From contig JARKIP010000051.1 of assembly GCA_029990175.1 (NCBI GenBank), positions 930,001 through 994,000 on the forward strand: 64,000 nucleotides of DNA. The letters are read 5' to 3'. Under the pieces are notes generated by a model. It ran no database searches, was not told the origin of the DNA, and saw nothing but the letters and a program-made list of their open reading frames with translations. The first letter of the stretch is position 1. Every line of letters starts with the position of its first letter. Position numbers and translations under genes: made by a program. Positions 1-8,828 of the stretch are shown here, piece after piece. This DNA comes from Petunia secreta. Its lineage: Eukaryota; Streptophyta; Magnoliopsida; Solanales; Solanaceae.

Positions 1-553
1 ATATAAGACTCGTGGTTGTTTGCTATTGATTTTAATAATTATAATCTATATATTTATGTCCATGCATCTGCACATGCATGTGTTTGTGCTTTCTAACAGG
101 ATTTGGGATGTACATCATTAAGAATGTATGTCTACTGTAAAAAGATGCACACAATTCCCCTTTTCTTCTGGTGTTTCATACTAGTTGACTGTATGAATGT
201 GCCGTATTTGGGCATATTTGGGCATTCAGTTATTTCGTTTGTTTTGTAAACTGTTAAATTAGCCTCGAGCAATTCAGAATGTATCACTCTCACCAATTCT
301 ATTTTATATGATTTTCTTAAACGATAAGCTTGATTTTAGCAGCTGCTAGAGTTGGAACTCTTTTTCCGCTTCTGTTCTTTGTGTTGCTGATTGAACTGTC
401 TTCTTAATGGTTTGTGCTAGAAACTGGTGGTTAACCATCCAAGTTAGCTTGAATTTCCCTTCATTTAGGGTTTGCTGGAAATATTTTATACTACTCTTCT
501 GCCCATAGAGCTATTGCACCTCTGAAGTTTGACAATGCTAACCATATCTGCAG

Positions 554-1987
554 CATGTTGAGGCCCTCGAAATTCTGCTTCAAGGGCTTTGTGGTGTACA
601 TAAGCAAAGCTTGAGGATCCATGAACTGTGCCTTAAGAGTGCTCCTAACCTAGGTAAGTGAGTTTTCTTTGTGAACTACTATGGAACCTGGACTCTCTAA
701 CCAAATGGTCATGTAAGTGTAGATATGATTGAGACAAATGCTTACGATCATATAGTTATTAACTTTGTGGTCCATCTCATGTAGTTGTATCACAGATCTG
801 CGTGTGAACTATTGCATGGAATTATGTATAGGTATATTTTGCTTGCGACCATCTGATTTATTTACTTAGAGGTGGAGCCTTGGAGCAACAGTAAAAGTTG
901 TCTCTTTATGACCTATAGGTCACGGGTTCAAACCGTGGAAGCCACTGATGCTTGCATCAGGGTAGGCTGCCTACATTACACCCCTATGGGGTGCGGCCCT
1001 TCCGGGGACCCTCCATGATTGCAGGATACTTCATGCACCGGGCTGCCCTTTACATCTGATTTATAAGTTGAACGGGACATGATTTTGGCTACATTAACCT
1101 GTTAAGTGCCCTGTTTTCTAAAAAGGTAGTGTTCCTTATCATATGATTTTATGGATGGTATCCATGTTTTCCTTTGGCAAATCATATTATCTTGTCTGTG
1201 AGTTCAGTTATGCCTTCAGTTTTTTCCTTTTCCCTTTCCTGCTCTTTTTCTCTTTGGGTCACTGTAACCATGAGGTCTTTTACTTCTCATTCTCAGGCTT
1301 AGTGGCATCAGAAATACGGCTCTTATGTGATCTTGAGCAGCCCGAACCTACATGGTAAGAGTGACATCAGGCGCTTACTAGGCCTACTTAGCTTTTGGGA
1401 GATGTGAAGCCTAAATTTTGTGTGAAATTAAATATAGGACTGTTCGACATGTTGGTGGTCCAATGAGAGGTGCTGGTGCTGAACAAATCTCAGTCTTGGT
1501 GAGACCAGTGGTAGAAAGCAAAGTAAGCAAGAATGCGTTACGCTTATTTAATGTACTTGGGTACAAGCTAGACCATGAGCAGCTGAGAGTTGGTTTTGCA
1601 TTCCATTTCCAAAGAGGTGCCCAGATCACAGTTACAGTTTCATCCATCAACAAGATGTTGAAACTTCATGCAACTGATGAGGCAGTGCCTGTGACACCGG
1701 GCATACAGCTAGTTGAAGTGACAGCGCCTGCTTCCTCTGAAAACTATACTGAAGTTGTTGCTTCTGTATCATCCTTCTGTGAATATCTTGCACCGTGAGC
1801 ACTATATATTGTTTTGTTGTCCATATGATTGTTAATTGGTTTTTGTTATCTGCTAAACCACCTAACGGTTTCTATTGTTCTCAGGCTTCTCCATTTGTCA
1901 AAACCTGGTGTCTCAACAGGGGTTGTTCCCACTGCAGCTGCAGCTGCTGCATCTCTCATGTCGGATGGTGGAGGCACTAAACTGTAG
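554..1987 (+). CDS. MED18: Mediator complex subunit 18, 3' four exons (partial; exon 1 lies left of the window)
   Basis: Four exons can be read: 554-653, 1297-1354, 1438-1794 and 1885-1987 (TAG stop). All introns have GT..AG ends and the split codons rejoin in frame. The product starts HVEALEILLQGLCGV, passes through RLLCDLEQPEPTW and VRHVGGPMRGAGAEQISVLV, and ends in the alanine run AAAAAASLMSDGGG, all hallmarks of plant MED18. MED18 is a head-module subunit of Mediator, which links transcription factors to RNA polymerase II in the nucleus. In known plant MED18 about 12 residues precede the first exon seen here. I found no matching ATG exon in 1-553, so it should lie upstream. No frameshift or premature stop is visible, so the gene is probably functional. 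The 643-bp intron 654-1296 contains a SINE. Identification is by remembered family similarity. Confidence 0.93.
862..1052 (+). mobile_element. Au-like SINE inside a MED18 intron
   Basis: This tRNA-derived SINE has an A-box-like stretch near 883 and a B box (GGTCACGGGTTCAAACC) near 918. Its body, with CACCCCTATGGGGTGCGGCC and GGGCTGCCCTTT, matches what I know of the Au SINE family. It is bounded by a perfect 12-bp direct repeat CATCTGATTTAT (850-861 and 1053-1064), which is the target-site duplication. It is in the same orientation as MED18, and both splice sites of the host intron remain intact. Confidence 0.85.
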
Positions 1988-2105
1988 TATTACTCCTTTA
2001 GAGCCATTTTTGGTTATTTTGTGTTACATTTTGGTTGCAGCTCTCATTGCTGGATAAGAATATTATCTTGTCCATGCACCTACCCAACAAGTTCTAGTAT
2101 CACCT

Positions 2106-2312
2106 CAAGGGCTTTGGTTTAGTGGTAAAAGCGTGACATCGTGATGTGTGAGTTAGGCACATTGTCACAGAGTTAGAGTTCGAATCCCGTCAAGGACGAA
2201 AGCTTTCCACACAAGTGGAAGAGGTAGAGGAACGAGACTATTATCTAGCTAGTTTTGAACTGTGCACTAGTTGAAACTCGGAGATTTCCCGATTATACAG
2301 AAGAAAGATTAA
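2106..2312 (+). mobile_element. tRNA-derived SINE downstream of MED18 (Solanaceae SolS-like)
   Basis: The A-box-like GGTTTAGTGGTAAAAGC near 2116 and the B box GAGTTCGAATCCC near 2176 mark a pol III promoter of tRNA origin. The two boxes lie too far apart, and no clover-leaf closes, for this to be a functional tRNA gene. Near-identical 15-bp direct repeats (2091-2105 and 2313-2327, two mismatches) look like an ageing target-site duplication. It lies about 120 bp past the MED18 stop and may be transcribed in its 3' UTR. The family name is a guess. Confidence 0.65.
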
Positions 2313-2327
2313 GTTTTAGTATCAACT

Positions 2328-3087
2328 GGCTTAGTTCAATTAAAATTGCTTCGCTTTGCTAGATAGATGCCTTACGGAGATTTTGTAGTACTTTTTCGCA
2401 GTTAAATCCTGAAAAACAGAGCTTGTTAATTTGAATGTGCATTGAAGGGGGCTTGGTGCTGGAAGAATTTTGCTCTGTTTAAGTTGTTGATTTCTGCTTG
2501 CTTTTTAAGGTATTGATCCTCTTTCTTTTCTTGTTAACACCGTCTATGTGGATTTCGCAAAGTAGTTTGTCAATCTCAGGATAAAAAAAGAGGCTATTTA
2601 TGTGAAAGTACTGACAAACCTAATGTAATATTAATTGTAGATCTTCAGTAGAACCTTTAATAGGATGATGAATCTATGTAATTTGCATGGGAATGCAGCC
2701 AGAAAACCTTAAAGCACTGATGATTCTATCTATCTTTTGGAGGAATTGTAGTTGATAGTAGTTTATATCAAATTAATTCTCTTATCGGATGCTTCATTTG
2801 CATTGTCCTTTTTTTTCCTCTAAATTTGATCATCTAGTAAGGAATTAGGTTATATGTATGAGCAGTTTAAAAATCTTCCCTATCAATATGTTCATAATTT
2901 TCTTCTGTGGTCATAAGAATTCTCCGATCCAGATATTTGGCAAAGAAGTTTCGATATTTATGCACTTTCTTGTTGGACGGACGATTGTGTAAACCAATGT
3001 AATTCATCTTATAATATAAATAATTACTACGTTACTATTATTTTATTATGCATTAGTTTACTATTTATTGCAGAAATCTATCGATTA
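2328..3087. other. AT-rich intergenic sequence, nothing recognised
   Basis: There is no credible ORF on either strand, no RNA gene and no clear transposon end. It is MED18 downstream sequence. Confidence 0.6.
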
Positions 3088-3117
3088 CTAGATGGGGGTG
3101 GCCCGTGCTACGGGTCC
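3088..3117 (-). mobile_element. Helitron-like 3' terminus (hairpin plus CTAG end)
   Basis: Read on the minus strand, a GC-rich hairpin (GGACCCGT, loop, ACGGGCC; 3117-3100, one bulged base) is followed eight bases later by CTAG (3091-3088), and the next base is T. Helitron 3' ends have this design: a short hairpin about 10 nt before CTRR, inserted between A and T. The 5' TC end was not located, so the extent of the element is unknown. Confidence 0.4.
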
Positions 3118-4095
3118 AATAGTTTTTTTTATATTACGAAACCAATAATTTGTATTATAGTATACATGTAGCGATAGAATTTTATGATACGTTTGAAAAT
3201 ATTACCGCATATTGGTTATCTTGGTACGCCGCATTAAAGGTTAATACCTGCACTAAATTCCTCACAAAGTTTTATGCAGTGTTTGGTTTATTTTGAAAGA
3301 AGGTATAAAAATCTGCACTAATAATGCAGCGTTTGGTATGGATTTAGAAACATGCACTAATAATACCTGCATATTAATGAGGGAATTTATGTATTATTTT
3401 GTGCGGGATATGAGGTGTAATAATAATGCGGGTATTAATGACACGACCCGGAATCCGGTTAGGCCGTGCAGGCACCCGACATCCTCCCCTAGACCCATCG
3501 GGCGAACCCTTACCAATTAAATTAGGAAAATAAATATAATAGTTCATAAATAAGGACAAGACTTAAAAAAACTCACAGACATATTGACACTTCTAAGCTG
3601 TACGAAAGAAAATTACAGCTAACTACCCAACATACTAAGTTTAGGGCTATCCAGACTAGACATCTAAGAGTACAAAAGAAGACAAATATCTCCTGAAGGG
3701 AGCAAAATGCAACTGAAATAATAACCAATAAACTGGTGGCCATCCGGAATAAAAGCTGGCTCACCCTGACAGCTGAAGTCATTTTCGCTCCTTCACAACG
3801 TGGCAAACTCAATCCTGGAGCGAACCTGCCGAAACGAAATAGATAGACAAGAAACAAACAACAAAGAAGGGTGAGTCAAAAGGACTCAATAAGTGGGGCA
3901 GACTAGCCACCTCAAAGAATAGGATAGCTAGCCAGGGAGAAGAAAAACAGATAAACTAAATCCATCTTATTTGAACTATAAACAGGCAAAGCCAAATAAT
4001 AACTGAAAACACGTATGGAATCAAAAACAGCCAGGGACATAAGGTAGACAGAACATATAGATATCCTGAACATGTCGACAATCAGAAATACATCA

Positions 4096-4235
4096 TGTTG
4101 CGGCGTGCAACCCGATCCATATATTCATACTGTTGCGGCGTGCAACCCGATCCGTATATTCATACTGTTGCGGCGTGCAACCCGATCCGATCCATGTATT
4201 TATATTGTCGCGACGTGCAACCCGGGATACGAGCC
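4096..4235. repeat. 35-bp tandem repeat, about four copies
   Basis: The unit starts TGTTGCGGCGTGCAACCCGA. Copies 1 and 2 begin at 4096 and 4131 and copy 3 at 4166. Copy 3 is slightly longer and copy 4 is diverged. The unit contains the small palindrome TTGCGGCGTGCAA. It lies inside the solo LTR. Confidence 0.85.
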
Positions 4236-4379
4236 AGAAATATATAGGCAAATTGAGATACGGTATACATACCGCATATATAAAACACAACACGATAGTC
4301 ACACAATAGTCAGCAGGCGGTGCAATGAAATGGGATGAATGCAGTATGATGAAATGGTGTCACATGTGCCAAATAGATG

Positions 4380-4550
4380 GAGCGGAATCCTCCTGCTCCG
4401 GGGGCGGAATCCTCCTACCCTCAATATGATGCAATAGAGCGGAATCCTCCTGCTCCGAGGGCGGAATCCTCCTACCCTCAATATGATGCAATGGAGCGGA
4501 ATCCTCCTGCTCCGAAGGCGGAATCCTCCTACCCTCAATATGATGCAATG
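4380..4550. repeat. 57-bp tandem repeat, three copies
   Basis: Copies start at 4380, 4437 and 4494 and differ by only a few bases. Each unit contains CGGAATCCTCCT twice, so it is itself an internal duplication. It lies inside the solo LTR. Confidence 0.9.
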
Positions 4551-6205
4551 TGCATATGAATGCAACATGATGCAATAATAACCCATCACCAGCGCAGGAC
4601 TCTCATCGACAGCTGGAAAGTATATACCAACTCACAACCAAAGTACAATACTCAGATTCTCAATGCAATACCAATAACAGGACATAATATATAATATAGA
4701 ATATAAATCCAAAGCTAAGGCGTAATGAGTACGCCTATCAGCAGCTACACACGTAAGGAACACGTGGTAGAAAATCCACGAGGCCAGGTGCCTCCAAAGA
4801 AATGGATATAAACACTTACCTTGCTACAAAGTTAGTACATCCACTCAATAACCGCTTTGTCCTTTGGATTCATTGCCAAACGATCCCACTGTGTTCAATA
4901 ACCAGAAAAATATATCACATAAGGCTAAAGGCTTTATTCCTCAGATCTTAGGGCAATCCGGTTAGGAACCTGATACCCTATTCGCATACGCAATATGCAG
5001 GTCAGGCCTATGTACAGGGTTTAAGGTCACATAACCAAACCCCAAATAATTTACATTTATAAGTTGCTCATAACTCACTGAGTACGAATATATAATCAAT
5101 TCCATTATCGGGGTCCATTTGACCCTTTAAACTATTAATTGAACTTATTAAAACGATGTATAATATTCCAAGTTCTACCGTTAAAACATATTCGAGCACA
5201 TGTAATAAACTCGAATAATATATTAGGATCATTACCTGAATGTTTCAGGGTGAAAATTTTACTTTTTTCCGGCCCCTTTTTTCATTTTCTGGCATTTTTT
5301 TTCCTCCCGTCATTTCGTTTTCTCTCTGTTTCATATTGTTTCTGAAGTTTTTTGCCTTTTACGTTCTTAATCACTTATAAGCTCAAGTGCCCACTGCCTA
5401 ACTTTATTCTTTTTGTCTTTTTCTATTTTTTTGTTTTCTTTTATCTTATTTTCTTTTGTTAACGAAAATTAGAATGGTACCTTACGATATTCAAAATAAT
5501 TTCAACTTTTGCATACGAGTTATACAAAATATATGTAACATATTCGCGAAGGCGGATCTCAAATCGGGTTCCCGAAACTCAAGATGCAAATTTAAATGGA
5601 AAAGAAGTCAAATTATTTAACTTTCGGCATTTTAGCGGAAACTAGCCGAACAACATCGAAATTCACTTTCGAAAGTTTATAAAAATAAAAAATAATTATA
5701 CGAACCTAACGGCGCTTTCGGATTTCGAATCGGAGCTCATTCGGCAAAACTGAGCTCGAAAATCTCTTTTTAATATTTATCGCCAATAAAAACTGAAACC
5801 TTCTTCCGATGCCTACCAAACGAGGTCTGATTTAGCTCAAATTTTACAGACAGGTTCTAATGGACATTACGAATATTTTAAAATTATCGGCACGCCAATC
5901 TGAGTCCTAACTTCCGAAACGACTGACCGAGGTCGTTTCAATTAATTATTTAGATATTAAAATATTAAAAGGACAAATATGCCCTCACCTCTCTTTACAT
6001 TACCTTTTGTATCATTCAAGTTAAATCTATTGAAGATTAAGTATTAAAACACATAATTTAAATTGTGAAATGTATAATAATTTCTTAATACAACAAACCA
6101 TTCATTAACCAAGATATAATACCTGCATAACTAATACCTGCATAACTAATACATGCATTGCTAATACCTGCGTAAAGTCTATCTCAACCAAACGACCCGT
6201 TAGTG

Positions 6206-7055
6206 TTTGTCAAAAATCTTTTTTTTGCTTTTTTGAAAATACAAATATGATCAAACAAAGATTTTCAACGAAAATAAATGGTCTTCTGATATATTTTTGG
6301 GTAGTATTTGTCATGGAGTAATTGATCAAAAAAGAAAGAAGTAAATCAAATATATTAGGTAATAATTATTGTAATAGCACGATAATATTCAAATCTTAAA
6401 ATCAATAAGAAACTATATGAGCTTTAAAAGTTGACACGACTATAATTTAGTGGTAGTTATATTTGTTAACCTGATTAGTTTGATAAAGTTTTATATAGCT
6501 TATTTCGGTTAAAATCTGCCTAGTTGTAGTTTTGGTGTGCCTTAGGAATCAGGAATTGGCTTTTGAATGTATAAGTTGAGGAGTCCCACTTGTATATACG
6601 TCAAATCTGTTTAGCTGGGTGTGAAATAAAGTTAGTGGGCCTGTAATCTAAATAAAGGATCTGGAGTACACATTTTATGCAATAATGTACAACAGGCCGA
6701 AGCACGGAAAGTATGAAATATCATAATGGCTATATTTTAATTAATAATTACAAAAGTGGCTCATTAGGGAATCATAGGTTTGTAAAATTTTGCTACTGCT
6801 TCAACCCTAAACCAAAAAGTGGCTATTTTACAAGCAGGCATGTCAACGAAGACATGCCTGCTTCAGCACTTTAGGCCTCTTGTATATAGTAGAAAAACAT
6901 AGCTAATGTGTAATCTACCAATATTTCAAAAAAGGAAAAGGTAATCTCAAATAATATAGTGTATATGTACACGTAAAATGAAGTTTCTAATGTTTCGATA
7001 AAGATGACACATAAATAAGATAATGTTGCTCCCGCACAGTCGTATCCATGCGCCA
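6206..7055. other. Intergenic sequence upstream of the PM41-like gene
   Basis: AT-rich sequence without a believable ORF. The one distinct structure is the 13-bp hairpin listed at 6832-6863. Confidence 0.6.
6832..6863. repeat. Perfect 13-bp inverted repeat with 6-nt loop
   Basis: AAGCAGGCATGTC (6832-6844) and its exact reverse complement (6851-6863) are separated by AACGAA. It lies about 360 bp upstream of the PM41-like start codon and holds GCATGC-type cores resembling RY half-sites. Function is unknown. Confidence 0.8.
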
Positions 7056-7145
7056 CATGCACTTCTCTAAATGAAACGTGGCGATGTTTTTATTACAATT
7101 GAACCGACCATGAGATTATATTATGCAAAACGATGGGTATAAAAA
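7056..7145 (+). promoter_or_regulatory. Predicted seed/ABA-type promoter: RY motif, ABRE and TATA box
   Basis: CATGCA (7056-7061) matches the RY seed element. ACGTGGC (7076-7082) is a strong ABRE core. TATAAAAA (7138-7145) sits 77 bp before the ATG at 7222. The combination fits ABI3/ABI5-type control of late-embryogenesis genes. The motifs are seen; the regulation is inferred. Confidence 0.6.
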
Positions 7146-7221
7146 CCAATTTGTACAAGTGCTTATACTTGTTGATCACAACGATTGAAACTTATTAGGG
7201 AGTTGAGAGAATTTGAACAAG

Positions 7222-7461
7222 ATGTCAGGGGCACAGGGAGCACAACCAAAGGAATCTAAAACACAAACAACGTATGAATCAGTAGCTAAAGAAGATAACA
7301 AGCCTCGAATGGATATTCATTCTCGCGAGGATGAAAAGGGCATTCAAATTGATAAAATTCAAGACAAGGTAGAAGATGCTGCTGGCAAAGGTGGTCCAGT
7401 TTTTGGTGCTGGTCAAGATGAGGAGAAGAAACAAGACATAGGGGTTACTGGCACCGGATAA
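7222..7461 (+). CDS. PM41-like seed maturation / LEA-type small hydrophilic protein
   Basis: This intact 79-residue single-exon ORF begins MSGAQGAQPKESKTQTTYES and ends GVTGTG. It is very hydrophilic and rich in K, E, D, G and Q, with no signal peptide or membrane segment. It contains the conserved stretch KVEDAAGKGGPVFGAG typical of seed maturation protein PM41-like proteins. Such proteins accumulate late in seed development or in dry tissue and are thought to protect during desiccation; no enzyme activity is known. I chose the ATG at 7222 because it is the first ATG after the TATA box at 7138. The upstream ABRE and RY motifs support seed/ABA expression. The next gene-like unit, on the opposite strand, ends at 7773, so the two are convergent. 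Confidence 0.8.
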   Translation: MSGAQGAQPKESKTQTTYESVAKEDNKPRMDIHSREDEKGIQIDKIQDKVEDAAGKGGPVFGAGQDEEKKQDIGVTGTG

Positions 7462-7772
7462 TATTTCTTGGTGCCAGTAAGTTCTCTTTGACACTGTCAA
7501 TGTATATATGTTACTATCTAGTGTAAATGCTAGGAGAGCGACATACGTATGTATGTGTTTCTAGTTTTTTTCATCTTTCGTTTTTGGAGGGGTGTGGGTA
7601 TTGGTGATGTTTGTAGTTAATGTTATGATTATAGACTGATGTTTGTAACTTGTTGGGTCTCTTACAATTGTTATGGTCTTCTGAAACCGAACATATATAA
7701 ATGTATGTCTATGTAGAAGTAACTAAAAAATTGAACAAATACTATTTCGAGCTCATAGTTCCAATTTCGAGC

Positions 7773-7925
7773 TCACAGTCCCAGAAATTTCATTTCTGGG
7801 GTGAATTTATCGGTGCTCCAACTTTGAATTCCAAGGTTTAATTGTGGGATTTTTTTGGACTGGACCGGCAAACTTAAGTTCTCAATTAATTCATTAGCTT
7901 TGACAGATGATCTCCAATAAGTAGT
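7773..7925 (-). pseudogene. Possible last exon of an unrecognised host gene, split by the transposon nest (other part 30360-30443)
   Basis: On the minus strand, 7925-7773 reads open for 51 codons from TYWRSSVKANELIEN to TPEMKFLGL and a TGA stop. When the nested block and one GTAGT duplicate are removed, it continues without a frameshift into 30443-30360 for 28 more codons, ending at an upstream in-frame TAA. A plausible 3' splice site (TTTTATATCAG) lies within that second piece just before PPFISN. I do not recognise the protein. If real, the gene has been disrupted by a 22-kb insertion in its last exon. It could also be a chance ORF, since 79 codons is not long. Confidence 0.35.
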
Positions 7926-7929
7926 ATAT

Positions 7930-8769
7930 TGTTGAGGTAAATGTTTTGAAGAATGACAAACGAAGGACTGGAGAACTTGGTTCTTGTGAAGAAGCGCACG
8001 ACTGATCGAAAAGATTGAGGGTTGTAAATTCCTGTCCAACTAAGAAGAGTGACGCGTGAACAAGTATGCATCCTAGTCAGCTAAAAGAGGTTGTGCCGTG
8101 GCTGTGTCTTCGAAGTACGGTGTCTTACTATAATTACAAGGTTTTCTTGTGAAACTCAACTAGGGTTATGAAGCCCATATAAAAGTGAGTAGTTGATGCA
8201 GCCGAAACTCAGTTATTTCACATACAGAGTGTTGAAAGTATATATAGGCGATCCAACGACTTTCAAAGTGACTTAACTGGAAGAAGAAAACTATTGAAGG
8301 CTTAATAGTTAAACCTAGATATCCTGTCTAGGTTTTTGTTTTGTAAGTTGTCTCAATTGATACTTTCATTGTTTTACCTATATGCTTACGTTAGGAGCAA
8401 TTGTATTAAGTGAACCTTTGTGAGATTACTTTGTAAAGCTAGAGTTTCGCTTTGTTAAGGGATTAGGGTCTAGAGCGTAGCCCCTTGGTTACAGAGTTTT
8501 GTAATCTAAAACTTGATCTTTGTGTTAGTGGATTGGTTCAAAAATCCCAGAGTGTGGGTCGTGGTTTTTCTCCCATGAGCAAGGAGTTCTCCACATAAAA
8601 ACACCGTGTTTTTTGAGTTTTGTATTTGTGTGTGTTGTGGTGTTTGCATAGGAAAACTGCTGCATCAAGAACAAGTTTCTCGACAGAAAGAATCTGGTTC
8701 TCGCGGAAAAATTGGTAGACACTATTCAACCCCCTTCTAGTATCAATAGGAGGTGCTTAGATTATAACA
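7930..8769 (+). repeat. Copia 5' LTR
   Basis: 840 bp, TG...CA. TATAAAAG at 8178-8185 is a likely promoter TATA box. Compared with the 3' LTR it lacks a stretch of about 43 bp after CGAAGTACG. A degraded primer-binding site (AGTAATTAGAGCAGG, compare TGGTATCAGAGC for initiator tRNA-Met) follows from 8773. Confidence 0.9.
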
Positions 8770-8828
8770 AGTAGTAATTAGAGCAGGTCTTCTCGTGCTA
8801 GGTTAACACCTTGAGAAGGATCAAAATC

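Larger units (their letters stand above)
3439..5940. mobile_element. Solo LTR (about 2.5 kb) of an unidentified LTR retrotransposon
   Basis: The sequence begins TGACACGACCCGG and ends GGTCGTTTCA, so the ends form the short imperfect inverted repeat (TGACACGACC / TGAAACGACC) expected of an LTR. It is flanked by a perfect 5-bp direct repeat ATTAA (3434-3438 and 5941-5945). No retroelement protein is encoded and no second LTR copy is present, so unequal recombination to a solo LTR is the simplest reading. It contains two tandem arrays (4096-4235 and 4380-4550). Short ORFs inside it only translate those repeats. Confidence 0.75.
3285..6205. mobile_element. Foldback-type MITE split by a solo LTR
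   Basis: The left arm (about 3285-3433) and right arm (about 5946-6205) carry the same motifs in opposite orientation: GTTTGGT near each outer end, and repeated units of TAATACCTGCAT type. On the right these form a run of about 17-bp repeats at 6118-6172. This fits a non-coding inverted-repeat element whose centre was later hit by the 2.5-kb LTR at 3439-5940. Exact outer ends and its own target duplication are unclear. Confidence 0.5.

Noticed and set aside
2106..2200. Possible tRNA gene from A- and B-box matches
   Set aside because: Spacing and flanks fit a SINE; no clover-leaf structure closes.
4096..4550. CRISPR-like regular repeats
   Set aside because: Head-to-tail tandem repeats without unique spacers in a plant genome; not a CRISPR array.
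4072..4589. Overlapping short ORFs on both strands with repeated peptides
   Set aside because: Translations of the 35-bp and 57-bp tandem repeats in the solo LTR.
7926..8039. Extension of the minus-strand ORF ending at 7773 into the copia LTR
   Set aside because: The frame runs into LTR sequence by chance; only 7773-7925 can be host sequence.
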